A stretch of 64,000 nucleotides of DNA from Bacteroidales bacterium (GTDB taxonomy: Bacteria; Bacteroidota; Bacteroidia; Bacteroidales; UBA932), in NCBI GenBank assembly GCA_017625535.1, contig JAGAKR010000019.1:62001-126000 (forward strand). The letters run 5' to 3'. How positions within the stretch are numbered: position 1 is the stretch's first letter; every line of letters begins with the position of its first letter. A program made the translations under genes and the position numbers. This document shows positions 35,815 to 44,483 of this stretch, in pieces. Below the pieces are notes generated by a model. The model saw only the letters and a program-made list of their open reading frames with translations. It made no database searches and was not told the origin of the DNA.

Positions 35815-37126
35815 AGCATTTCAAAGAATATATACCCAATTGGAGGCCATCACCAAGGCCACAGTTGCCCTAAAGGCACAGGGTGTATCCAACGATGAGC
35901 TGGCTACCGTGGACGGTCGATTGGCTCAAGTTGTAAAGATAAAGGGAGACCTTGTAACCCTGCAGGTTTTCTCGGGTACTGAAGGTATCCCTACAGATTC
36001 AGAGGTGATCTTCTTTGGTGAGGCGCCATCCCTGAATGTAAGCGAGCAGTTGGCAGGCCGATTCTTCAATGCTTACGGAGAGCCTATAGACAACGGTCCG
36101 GCAGTGGACGGCGAAAAGAGGTTCATCGGTGGCCCAAGTGTAAACCCTTACAGAAGGAAACAGCCTTCACAGCTAATTCCAACCGGTATTGCAGGAATTG
36201 ACCTTAACAATACACTGGTTTCCGGCCAGAAGATCCCTTTCTTTGCCAACGCAGACCAGCCATACAACCAGGTTATGGCCAACGTAGCACTGAGGGCTGA
36301 TGTAGACAAGATCATCCTTGGCGGTATGGGTCTTACAAACGATGACTACCTCTACTTCAAACAGATGTTTGAGAATGCAGGTGCATTGAACAAGATCATC
36401 AGTTTTGTAAACACCACAGAACAGCCTCCGGTAGAGCGTCTGCTAATCCCGGATATGGCACTTACAGCAGCAGAGTACTTTGCAGTGGACAAAAACGAGA
36501 AGGTGCTTGTACTCCTTACAGACATGACACTCTATGCAGATGCCCTCTCAATTGTAAGTAACCGTATGGACCAGATCCCTTCAAAAGACTCAATGCCAGG
36601 TTCCCTCTATTCAGACCTTGCAAAAATCTATGAGAAGGCAGTACAGCTTCCCGACGGAGGTTCAATTACAATCATAGCAGTAACAACCCTGAACGACGGA
36701 GACATTACCCACGCCATTCCGGACAACACAGGATACATTACAGAGGGACAGCTCTTCCTGAGGACCGATACCGATACAGGAAAAGTTATCATTGACCCGT
36801 TCCGTTCACTTTCACGTCTGAAACAGCTTGTAATTGGAAAACAGACCAGGGAAGACCACGGACAGGTTATGAACACCGGAGTACGTCTGTATGCAGACGC
36901 AGCAAACGCAAAGACAAAACTGGAGAACGGTTTTGACCTTAGCGACTACGACCTCCGCTGTCTGGATTACGCCAAAGACTACTCAAACAAACTTCTGGCA
37001 ATTGACGTGAACATTAAGATAGACCAGATGCTGGATACAGCCTGGGACCTCTTTGGAAAATACTTCAAGCCTGAAGAACTTGGTATAAAGCAGAACCTTG
37101 TAGACAAATACTGGAAAGGCAACTAA
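35804..37126 (+). CDS. atpB: V/A-type ATPase non-catalytic subunit B
   Basis: This 440-residue protein is homologous to subunit A but lacks a P-loop, having SGQKIPFFANADQPYNQV in that place, as in other B subunits. Further landmarks are LLTDMTLYADALSIVSNRMDQIPSKDSMPGSLYSDLAKIYE (here spanning residues ~240-280) and GYITEGQLF. It forms the A3B3 ring. It starts inside the end of atpA and is followed by subunit D after 3 bp. Confidence 0.96.
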   Translation: MTTKAFQRIYTQLEAITKATVALKAQGVSNDELATVDGRLAQVVKIKGDLVTLQVFSGTEGIPTDSEVIFFGEAPSLNVSEQLAGRFFNAYGEPIDNGPAVDGEKRFIGGPSVNPYRRKQPSQLIPTGIAGIDLNNTLVSGQKIPFFANADQPYNQVMANVALRADVDKIILGGMGLTNDDYLYFKQMFENAGALNKIISFVNTTEQPPVERLLIPDMALTAAEYFAVDKNEKVLVLLTDMTLYADALSIVSNRMDQIPSKDSMPGSLYSDLAKIYEKAVQLPDGGSITIIAVTTLNDGDITHAIPDNTGYITEGQLFLRTDTDTGKVIIDPFRSLSRLKQLVIGKQTREDHGQVMNTGVRLYADAANAKTKLENGFDLSDYDLRCLDYAKDYSNKLLAIDVNIKIDQMLDTAWDLFGKYFKPEELGIKQNLVDKYWKGN

Positions 37127-37129
37127 CGT

Positions 37130-37741
37130 ATGGCAATCAAATTCCAATATAACAAGACATCACTTAACGAGCTTAACAAGCAACTTAAGATAAGGAAGAA
37201 CGCCCTCCCTACCCTTAAGAACAAGGAGAGCGCACTCCGTCTTGAGGTGAAGCGTGCAAAGGCCACAAGTGATGAACTTATGGAAAAACTTGATGCCTCC
37301 CTTAAAGCATACGAATATCTGGCCGCCCTTTGGAACGAATTCACTCCCGGACTCATTGCAGTGAAGGATGTAGTGCTTAAAACCGAAAAAATAGCGGGTG
37401 TAAAGACCCCAGCCCTGGTTGAAGTGCTGTATGAAGTGAATGAATTTGACATCTTCCGCAGGCCGCTCTGGTACTCAGACGGTGTGGAGATACTCCAGCA
37501 GTTGGCCCAGATAGGTATAGAATCCGAAATCTACAGGGAAAAGATGAGGATACTGGACTTTACCAGAAAGAAGACCACCCAAAAGGTGAATCTTTATGAA
37601 AAAGTACAGATACCTGGTTATCAGGAGGCAATAAGGAAAATAAAGAGATATATGGAGGATGAGGAGAATCTTTCAAAAGCATCTCAGAAAATAGTGAAAA
37701 CCCGACACTTAATTGAAGAGGAGGAGGAGAACAATGATTAA
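37130..37741 (+). CDS. atpD: V/A-type ATPase subunit D (rotor shaft)
   Basis: The 203-residue product is predicted to be a long antiparallel coiled coil (FQYNKTSLNELNKQLKIRKN at the N-terminus and a highly charged C-terminal helix ending in HLIEEEEENND). This is the central-shaft subunit D pattern. Its stop overlaps the start of subunit I. The ribosome binding site for subunit I (GAGGAGGAGA) lies inside its last codons. Confidence 0.9.
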   Translation: MAIKFQYNKTSLNELNKQLKIRKNALPTLKNKESALRLEVKRAKATSDELMEKLDASLKAYEYLAALWNEFTPGLIAVKDVVLKTEKIAGVKTPALVEVLYEVNEFDIFRRPLWYSDGVEILQQLAQIGIESEIYREKMRILDFTRKKTTQKVNLYEKVQIPGYQEAIRKIKRYMEDEENLSKASQKIVKTRHLIEEEEENND

Positions 37742-39521
37742 GAAAATGACAAAATACTCTTTTGTGGTATTCCACAGGGAGGTGGATGATTTTCTGAGGA
37801 ATCTCCAGGAAATAGGTGTTGTAGACATTACCAGACAGAAGCGTGCAATTGACTCATACTCAATGGATAAATTTGAGGAAATTGCCCAATGCAACGCTGC
37901 TTCCGGTGCATTGAAGAGACTTAAGGCAGAAGCTCTGAAAAACAAGGTTGATATACCTGCAGAGAAACCTGAGTCAGACAATCTTTTGGCACTGTACACA
38001 GAATCAGCTGCACAGAAAGAGGCACTTAAGGCAAAACTGGCTGCACTCAAAAGTGAACTGGCAGATGCACTCCCTTGGGGGGCATTCACCCAGGAAGACC
38101 TGCAGAATCTTGAGAAACTGGGACTTACCCCATACTTCTACACTATTTCCGCACAGAAATACAACAAGGAGTGGGAAAGCCTCTACCCTATCCATATTCT
38201 GAATGAATATGAGGGCAAGATATACTTTGCAGCACTTGCAGAGGATGGCAAAAAGCCTTCACTCCCTCTTCCCGACAGCACATTCCCTGCAGTCTCTGCA
38301 GATGTGCTGCAAAAGCAGCAGGAAGAGTGCCAGGCACAGGCAGAATTTGTGGAAAGACAGTTACTGTCACTCACAAACTGCATAGAAGATCTTGAGGCTG
38401 AAAAAAATAGACTCTTCAGCAATCTTGACCTGTACCTTGCAAATGAGGCTTCTGTAAAGAAAGCGGATGAGACCATTGTGATTTTTGAGGCATTTGCACC
38501 AACAGATGTAGACTCTGATGTTGTGAAATTCCTTGAACAGAACAATGTATACTACCTGAAAGAAGAGGCAAAAGAGGAGGACAATCCTCCTATAAAACTG
38601 AAGAACAACTTCTTTGCAAAATTATATGAGCCTATAGGAGACCTGTATATGCTCCCTAAATATGGTGAACTTGACCTTACAGTCTTCTTTGCACCATTCT
38701 ATATGCTCTTCTTTGGCTTATGCCTTGGAGATATGGGATACGGACTTGTACTCATAATTGCAGGACTGTTTGTAAACTTTAAGGTAAAGGCATACGCAAA
38801 CTACGGAAAACTTGTTGCCTGGCTGGGCCTTGGAGCAGTAATTATGCCGGCACTGAACGGAACTGTATTCGGAGCCAAGATATATGACTTCATTCCAATG
38901 CCACAGAGCATAACAGACCTGTTCTTCAACGATATGCAGATGTTCTGGTTTGCAATACTCTTTGGTATCTTCCAGATTATATTTGCAAGGATGATACAGG
39001 TTGTATACTGCTTTATGAAAGGCAATATACACGCGGCATTAAGCGGACTGGGATGGGCAATCTGCATAGGTTGGGCTGCGTTGGCATACGCATCAATGGA
39101 GGCCCAGTTCACCTATCCTGGCTGGATAAACTACATTGCAATGGGAGGCCTTGCTCTCATACTCCTCTTTACATCAAACGTAAAGAATCCGTTTGTAAGG
39201 CTCTTCAAAGGAACTGCTGCGCTGTACGACTCAACAGGAGTATTCGGTGATGTGCTCTCATACATCCGTCTGTTCGGATTGGGAACGTCCGGCGGTATCC
39301 TTGGTTTTGTAGTGAACTCAATTGCAATGAACCTTGCAGAAATTCCATACGCAGGCTGGTTCTTTATGGGGCTTATGCTTGTGATAGGGCATATTTTTGT
39401 ACTGCTCCTTTCTTGCCTTGGTGCATTTGTACACCCTATGCGACTCACATTCATAGAGTTTTACAAAAATGCAGGGTTTGAAGGTGGCGGAAGGGCTTAC
39501 AACCCACTTGAAAAGAAATAA
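37734..39521 (+). CDS. atpI: V/A-type ATPase subunit I (stator membrane subunit)
   Basis: The N-terminal half (residues ~1-310) is a soluble coiled-coil domain. The C-terminal half has about seven membrane segments, including FFAPFYMLFFGLCLGDMGYG, VFGDVLSYIRLFGLGTSGGI and GHIFVLLLSCLGAFVHPMRL, characteristic of subunit I/a. It forms the ion half-channels against the K ring. ATG at 37734, preceded by a strong GAGGAGG, is chosen over an upstream frame start at 37713; it gives 595 residues and overlaps atpD. Confidence 0.93.
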   Translation: MIKKMTKYSFVVFHREVDDFLRNLQEIGVVDITRQKRAIDSYSMDKFEEIAQCNAASGALKRLKAEALKNKVDIPAEKPESDNLLALYTESAAQKEALKAKLAALKSELADALPWGAFTQEDLQNLEKLGLTPYFYTISAQKYNKEWESLYPIHILNEYEGKIYFAALAEDGKKPSLPLPDSTFPAVSADVLQKQQEECQAQAEFVERQLLSLTNCIEDLEAEKNRLFSNLDLYLANEASVKKADETIVIFEAFAPTDVDSDVVKFLEQNNVYYLKEEAKEEDNPPIKLKNNFFAKLYEPIGDLYMLPKYGELDLTVFFAPFYMLFFGLCLGDMGYGLVLIIAGLFVNFKVKAYANYGKLVAWLGLGAVIMPALNGTVFGAKIYDFIPMPQSITDLFFNDMQMFWFAILFGIFQIIFARMIQVVYCFMKGNIHAALSGLGWAICIGWAALAYASMEAQFTYPGWINYIAMGGLALILLFTSNVKNPFVRLFKGTAALYDSTGVFGDVLSYIRLFGLGTSGGILGFVVNSIAMNLAEIPYAGWFFMGLMLVIGHIFVLLLSCLGAFVHPMRLTFIEFYKNAGFEGGGRAYNPLEKK

Positions 39522-39524
39522 TAA

Positions 39525-40001
<477 letters not shown>

Positions 40002-40044
40002 GTTATTGATGACCTTTTGTACAACTGATTGTTTTACAGATAAT

Positions 40045-40082
40045 AAAAACGAGATACATGAAATTCCACGTATCTCGTTTTT
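40045..40082 (+). terminator. Intrinsic terminator of the V-ATPase operon
   Basis: AAAAACGAGATAC pairs with GTATCTCGTTTTT, a 13-bp perfect stem with a T-run. It faces the convergent S24/S26 peptidase gene ending at 40099. Confidence 0.9.
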
Positions 40083-40098
40083 TCTTATAATGAGAATA

Positions 40099-40539
40099 TT
40101 ATGCAAAAAGACGACGATAAATAAAAAGCAAATATTTTCTCAAGAACCTTAAGTTGACCCATAAAGAGGAAAACATCCGCCACTTGAAGGAAGTTACAGG
40201 GATAATTTTACCTGAAGGATGCTGTATCTGGGTTACTTTGCCTATAATGTCTTTTGAATGGCAGAATTCCCTGCTGGCATATACACCGTCACCCTGTATT
40301 ATATATTTTTCACCCTCAATTTTAATTACCCTATGGAGTACATGGCGTCCTTTGTAGAAAAAAAGAACAACGTCATTTTTTACAACAGGCTCATTTACAG
40401 GAGAAAGAAGAATAGAATCTTTATCGCCTGATAAGAAGGGGTACATGGAGTTGCCTTTTACTTTAAACCAGACACTCCGGCCCTGGGATATCTCGGATTC
40501 TACTTGTGCAAAGAATAAGTCATTAGGGAGAGATTTCAT
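40099..40539 (-). CDS. S24/S26 peptidase, SipW/S26B-like, in the peptide cassette
   Basis: This 146-residue peptidase has KGNSMYPFL (nucleophile Ser31) and VLHRVIKIEG, where His69 takes the place of the general-base Lys of bacterial signal peptidase I. GDGV follows. A Ser-His arrangement is typical of the S26B (SipW/eukaryotic) branch. A basic, hydrophobic C-terminus (SLWVNLRFLRKYLLFIYRR) may anchor it to the membrane. ATG at 40539 overlaps the upstream kinase stop as ATGA. It is the last gene of the minus-strand cassette and the likely leader or signal peptidase. Confidence 0.75.
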   Translation of the reverse strand: MKSLPNDLFFAQVESEISQGRSVWFKVKGNSMYPFLSGDKDSILLSPVNEPVVKNDVVLFFYKGRHVLHRVIKIEGEKYIIQGDGVYASREFCHSKDIIGKVTQIQHPSGKIIPVTSFKWRMFSSLWVNLRFLRKYLLFIYRRLFA

Positions 40540-41393
40540 AGCTGAGAGGAAAAAATTGTATTGCAGGAAAGTTGAGCAGCATCTGCATCCGGTAGGCATT
40601 CAAGCCACCAGCATGGTGCAGAACGGAGTATTTGGCCTAAAGAAGAGGAAATATGGGAGTATATCCTCTCATCATAGGCAAATTCTGGTGGGCAGGATGG
40701 ATGCAATGCGGCATAGCCTTTCAGCACAGGAAGCTTATGCATTTTATTGTATGGAGCCTGTGAAAGCCTTACACAACCGGCAAGGGGGTATCTCTCCTGC
40801 TTATAGCAAGGGGTCTTTCCGCTCCAAGGGCTGCCGTAAACCCAAACCGAACCATCAATTATACGTACAATAGGGCTGTCATCATTAAGCAGAAAAGAAC
40901 CGGATATATTCTCACGCCATAAACGGGTATGGGTACTTTTGCCTGTACCGCTTTCACCCAAAAACAGGACAGCCTTGCCATCATGTACAATACAGCTGCT
41001 GTGGATTGCCACAGTCCCCCTGCTGCATGTCATAAGCCCATAACCAACCCAAAGGGCAAAACGGAAAAGTCTCAAACTCAAATTCCCATTAAGGAATACC
41101 TCATTCCCCCCAAGAGAACACCACATATACAGCGGCTCCTCAGCCTCAGGCTTCTGAATAAGGTAAAAACCTTCCTCAGTAGAGCCAAACTCACCATGCA
41201 CGTCCTCATAATCAAAGGAATACTGTTCAACAAGTCCACAAGGAAGAGTATCAGACAAAACAAAACTGAAATCCGGATCTCCGGAGGTGTCCTCAAAATG
41301 GCTGAACCCGCCAATACGGGAAATTTCACCGCACAAAGTCTCACCCTGTACCTCAAAATAATGGTCGGCTACTCTATATCTCTTACTTGTCAT
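40536..41393 (-). CDS. HPr-kinase-like (HprK/PEPCK-fold) P-loop protein
   Basis: This 285-residue protein carries the P-loop GESGTGKST (residues 146-154), a preceding AIHSSCIV (His131), and LLNDDSPIV with the Asp pair 171-172, which is the HprK arrangement. The N-terminal part is unlike HprK domain 1. There is no HPr or PTS gene nearby. Related kinases in lasso-peptide clusters phosphorylate a Ser of the precursor, and a similar role is inferred. ATG at 41393 overlaps the ABC-transporter stop by 11 bp; a longer frame to 41450 lies inside that gene. Confidence 0.75.
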   Translation of the reverse strand: MTSKRYRVADHYFEVQGETLCGEISRIGGFSHFEDTSGDPDFSFVLSDTLPCGLVEQYSFDYEDVHGEFGSTEEGFYLIQKPEAEEPLYMWCSLGGNEVFLNGNLSLRLFRFALWVGYGLMTCSRGTVAIHSSCIVHDGKAVLFLGESGTGKSTHTRLWRENISGSFLLNDDSPIVRIIDGSVWVYGSPWSGKTPCYKQERYPLAGCVRLSQAPYNKMHKLPVLKGYAALHPSCPPEFAYDERIYSHISSSLGQILRSAPCWWLECLPDADAAQLSCNTIFSSQL

Positions 41394-43008
41394 CTTCTTC
41401 CAAATTAATAATTCTGCTGCAATAAGCCAATGAACTTTCCCTATGGGCAATAGAAAGGATTGTAAGTCCCGGACAGGATTCCCTCAAATCCATCAGCATC
41501 ATATTTATCTCCTTTTCAGTTGCATTATCCAAAGCAGAAGTAGCCTCGTCCAAAAGGAGGAGTGTCGCCCCCTTGTACAAAGCCCTTGCAATGCCAATCC
41601 TCTGCTTTTGTCCTCCCGACAATTTGCCTCCACCTTCGCCCAAAATGGTATCAAGGCCATTCTCAAGAGAATCGGCCCAATCCTTCAGGCAAACTTTTTC
41701 AAGAATTTGAAGAATTCTTTCCCTGTCGGGAAGATCATACCCAAGTGCAATATTCTCTGCTATTGACCCGTTGAAAATGAAAACCTCCTGAGGAACATAC
41801 CCAATCTGGGCAAGCCATGATTTTCTGGCAGCGGAAGTGAGGGGAACCCCATCTATCCTTATTTTCCCTTTTGAAGGGCTCAGGAAGCCGAGTAGCAAAT
41901 TGAACAAAGTGGTTTTACCAACTCCGCTGTAACCGCAGAAACCAACATACTCTCCTTTGGAAATTTTAAAATCCTTAAAATTTATAGGTTCTTCTGAATA
42001 GCTGAAAGAGAGTCCGCAAACCTCAATGGCATTATTGAATGAAACCGTCTCATCAGCAGCAGCTTTGGAAGAAACCGGCTCTGCCAGTCCCTCCTCTATA
42101 ACCTCCAACGAAGGGAGTGCATTCTGCAGCTGGGTAATTCCTCCAAGAATGCCCCTTAAAGCCGGTAGCAGCCTGAATGCAGAAACTGCAAAAATTCCAA
42201 CCAGCATACCGGCATTCTCACCTCCCAGGAGCACCATAATAGCAAGTCCTATGATAACTGCAAGCTCTGAAAGCAGACGCGGCAATATATACACCGTTTC
42301 CAGCTTTATTCTTGCATCATTCACTATATCAACCCCTTTAAGGAAAGAATCCTGCAACTTGGGAAACGCCCCGTTAATCTCAAGTTCCGTATAACCTCTG
42401 AAAGTATCTGTAACAAGCCTGGCCTGGGAACGTTTTGCCTCAAAATCTGCACGTCCGTACTCCTTCACCTTTTTCCTTATGAAAAAAAGATACAGCAACA
42501 TGAACGGTATAAAACAGATATACAGCACAACAACAGACCTCCAGTCATATATAAGCAATGCAACGGAAACCAGAACAATAAGCAGCCCCTCCCCTGCCAT
42601 ACGCAAAAGGGGCATAAGGATACGGTCGCTGAAAGTATAGCAGATGAAATTCACTGAATGTCCCAGATTGCTGTACCCTTTATCCCTTATAAAAAGCAGG
42701 CCGTTATTGTAATATCTCTCATAAAGGCTGGAACTCAGCCTCTTGTACAAAGCCAGCAGATAACGGCTCTGGTATCTGGTAAACAATGTTGAGAAAATCC
42801 CTTTGGTTGCAATAAGGGCAAAAGCCAGAAGAGAAAAATAAATTGCAGCACTCCTGTTCTCACCACCCTCAAGCAGATAATACAGAACCGGGAGCAAAGA
42901 GGCCAGCCCCACAAAATCAAGCAAGGAATTAAAGAAGACAGTACACACAACCTTCAACCCCTGCCTCTTCTCCTGCGGCTGCAACAAATTTATTATCCTT
43001 CTGAACAT
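41383..43008 (-). CDS. ABC exporter, fused permease-ATPase (McjD/PglK-like)
   Basis: The 541-residue half-transporter has about six membrane segments (residues ~20-300), Walker A GYSGVGKT (359-366), signature LSGGQ (463-467) and Walker B LLLLDE (483-488). It lacks an N-terminal C39 peptidase domain, which fits a separate peptidase gene in the operon. It probably exports a modified peptide or glycolipid across the inner membrane. ATG at 43008 shares one base with the upstream stop (TGATG); a GTG at 43011 is an alternative. Confidence 0.85.
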   Translation of the reverse strand: MFRRIINLLQPQEKRQGLKVVCTVFFNSLLDFVGLASLLPVLYYLLEGGENRSAAIYFSLLAFALIATKGIFSTLFTRYQSRYLLALYKRLSSSLYERYYNNGLLFIRDKGYSNLGHSVNFICYTFSDRILMPLLRMAGEGLLIVLVSVALLIYDWRSVVVLYICFIPFMLLYLFFIRKKVKEYGRADFEAKRSQARLVTDTFRGYTELEINGAFPKLQDSFLKGVDIVNDARIKLETVYILPRLLSELAVIIGLAIMVLLGGENAGMLVGIFAVSAFRLLPALRGILGGITQLQNALPSLEVIEEGLAEPVSSKAAADETVSFNNAIEVCGLSFSYSEEPINFKDFKISKGEYVGFCGYSGVGKTTLFNLLLGFLSPSKGKIRIDGVPLTSAARKSWLAQIGYVPQEVFIFNGSIAENIALGYDLPDRERILQILEKVCLKDWADSLENGLDTILGEGGGKLSGGQKQRIGIARALYKGATLLLLDEATSALDNATEKEINMMLMDLRESCPGLTILSIAHRESSLAYCSRIINLEEDDK

Positions 43009-44108
43009 CACTTCTCCCCCCTGTTTAAAATCATATCCGGGGCCTTTATATGTGCCACAACCGAAGAAAGGAACCTCCTTACAGGAGATGCGCCCAATAC
43101 ATCGTATGAAAGTTTTGCACTTCTCAACACCCTGCGGAATTTATAGAAAATTACTGCCAACGGATTGCTGTGGGGCACTACAGAATCAAATTTCGGGTAC
43201 AGCATCTCCTCCAGCATCTCATCCGCCAAGGCGGTATAATCCTGCGGTAAAAAGCTTATATCCTGCTCTGTCCCCAGGTACTTGTTTGCCAAATGGGTAA
43301 ATGCTGCCAAGGCACGGAGGAAATTGGTTTCCTTAACTTCGCAAGGAATAACAAGATTATTCTTCTTTAAAAGTGCTGCCCAATCATACAGGTGATGCAG
43401 GGCAATGCCGCTCCCATAATGCTGGAAGGCGTGGCAGCTTATAAACAGCATATTGAACTGCGGCGAAGGTACAAGAATCCTGTACTTGCCCTCATAAAAA
43501 GAAACCTCCACAGGGTTAAGGCACCTCCAGAGCACCTCATTCAAACTCCCCAGAAACTTTGGATAAGTCTTTACATTTAGAAAAAACTTGTGGTTCTCTA
43601 TTGGAATCCCCTTGAAATAAAAATTGCTGTGTTTATAAGAATGCGAATGGTCAACCTCAATCCCCTTCTCCCCCACAAGCCTGTCTGACAGGAGATTTGC
43701 TTCCCGATGGCCAATTGCCTTTTCATCTGCAGAGTAAGTATAGATGTCAATGTCGCCCCCTTCCCTATGGGCAGGGACATTATAATTGGCAGAAAAACCC
43801 ACACCCTTCATCTGCACCGCAACAATACCATTTTCCCTGTAAAACTGCTGCAGTTCCTGCGCAGCCTCACAATACCTCCGGTGCTTCTGCTCATACTTCT
43901 CTACCGAGATTCCCCACTGGAACTTCAGCCCTTTTGGAGGATGCAGACTCTGCTCCAACTGCAGCACCCCTTCCCACGCCAATGCCAGCACCCCCTGTCG
44001 GGATGCTGCATTAAAACACATCTTCCAGTCCTGTTCCTCAGCCCCTTCAAACAGCCCCACCTCCGGCTCCACACCATGCAGCGAACTCCTCAAAAGGGCA
44101 AAAAGCAT
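43008..44108 (-). CDS. NTP_transf_5-type nucleotidyltransferase
   Basis: This 366-residue protein matches the uncharacterised nucleotidyltransferase family seen in lasso-peptide and capsule-linked clusters. Residues 100-121 contain MKGVGF and REGGDIDIY, giving the Asp119-x-Asp121 metal pair and Lys101. ATG at 44108 is preceded by AGAGGAG. In-frame ATGs at 44132 and 44192 are possible but lie before that site. It is the first gene of the cassette. In related clusters such enzymes act on a phosphorylated Ser of the precursor, an inferred parallel here. Confidence 0.75.
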   Translation of the reverse strand: MLFALLRSSLHGVEPEVGLFEGAEEQDWKMCFNAASRQGVLALAWEGVLQLEQSLHPPKGLKFQWGISVEKYEQKHRRYCEAAQELQQFYRENGIVAVQMKGVGFSANYNVPAHREGGDIDIYTYSADEKAIGHREANLLSDRLVGEKGIEVDHSHSYKHSNFYFKGIPIENHKFFLNVKTYPKFLGSLNEVLWRCLNPVEVSFYEGKYRILVPSPQFNMLFISCHAFQHYGSGIALHHLYDWAALLKKNNLVIPCEVKETNFLRALAAFTHLANKYLGTEQDISFLPQDYTALADEMLEEMLYPKFDSVVPHSNPLAVIFYKFRRVLRSAKLSYDVLGASPVRRFLSSVVAHIKAPDMILNRGEK

Positions 44109-44217
44109 CTGTTCTCCTCTCTGTAAAATCATACACTTGAATATTGCTGGACAAAGATAAATAAATATTGCAATGAAAAATTTATAAAACAAAATTAAAA
44201 TTTTTGAGGTTCAGGGA

Positions 44218-44248
44218 TTTGTAAAAGAAAGAAACTTAATTATATTTG
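44218..44248 (+). promoter_or_regulatory. Promoter of peptide locus 1
   Basis: TTTG (44218) and TATATTTG (44241) are 19 bp apart, an excellent Bacteroidetes match. The following leader contains GGCTACATGTATA, which recurs at locus 2. Confidence 0.75.
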
Positions 44249-44324
44249 TAGCGTATTGGCTACATGTATACACTTCGTCTACTATTAAATCATAAATACT
44301 AACTAACAAACACACCTTAAAATT

Positions 44325-44453
44325 ATGGAACAGAAAAAATTGCTTTACGACTCTCCTCTTGTAGAGTACATTGAGGTTGAAGTTGAAAAAGGGTTTGCAA
44401 ACAGCAACGGTTCTGCCGGATCCGAAGATTATAATCAACAGGAATGGCAATAA
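44325..44453 (+). CDS. Small peptide 1 (42 residues), candidate precursor peptide
   Basis: An ATG at 44325 opens 42 codons in front of the fimbrillin-like gene. The central motif is SPLVEYIEVEVEKGFANS; a Gly/Ser/Asn/Gln-rich tail (NGSAGSEDYNQQEW) ends the peptide. Peptide 2 at 47381 shares Y-(D/E)-x-P-x-V-E-x-x-E-V-x-V-E-x-G-F-A-x-S. The promoter sits 76 bp upstream and the divergent cassette (nucleotidyltransferase, exporter, kinase, peptidase) begins just across it. It may be a leader-plus-core precursor, or a short regulatory leader peptide for the downstream gene. No known family is recognised. Confidence 0.65.
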   Translation: MEQKKLLYDSPLVEYIEVEVEKGFANSNGSAGSEDYNQQEWQ

Positions 44454-44483
44454 ATTTTTTCAAACATTCAAAACATTTATACT

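Noticed and set aside
40536-41393. True HPr kinase/phosphorylase for carbon catabolite control
   Set aside because: No HPr or PTS gene is near, the N-terminal domain differs, and the gene overlaps exporter and peptidase genes.
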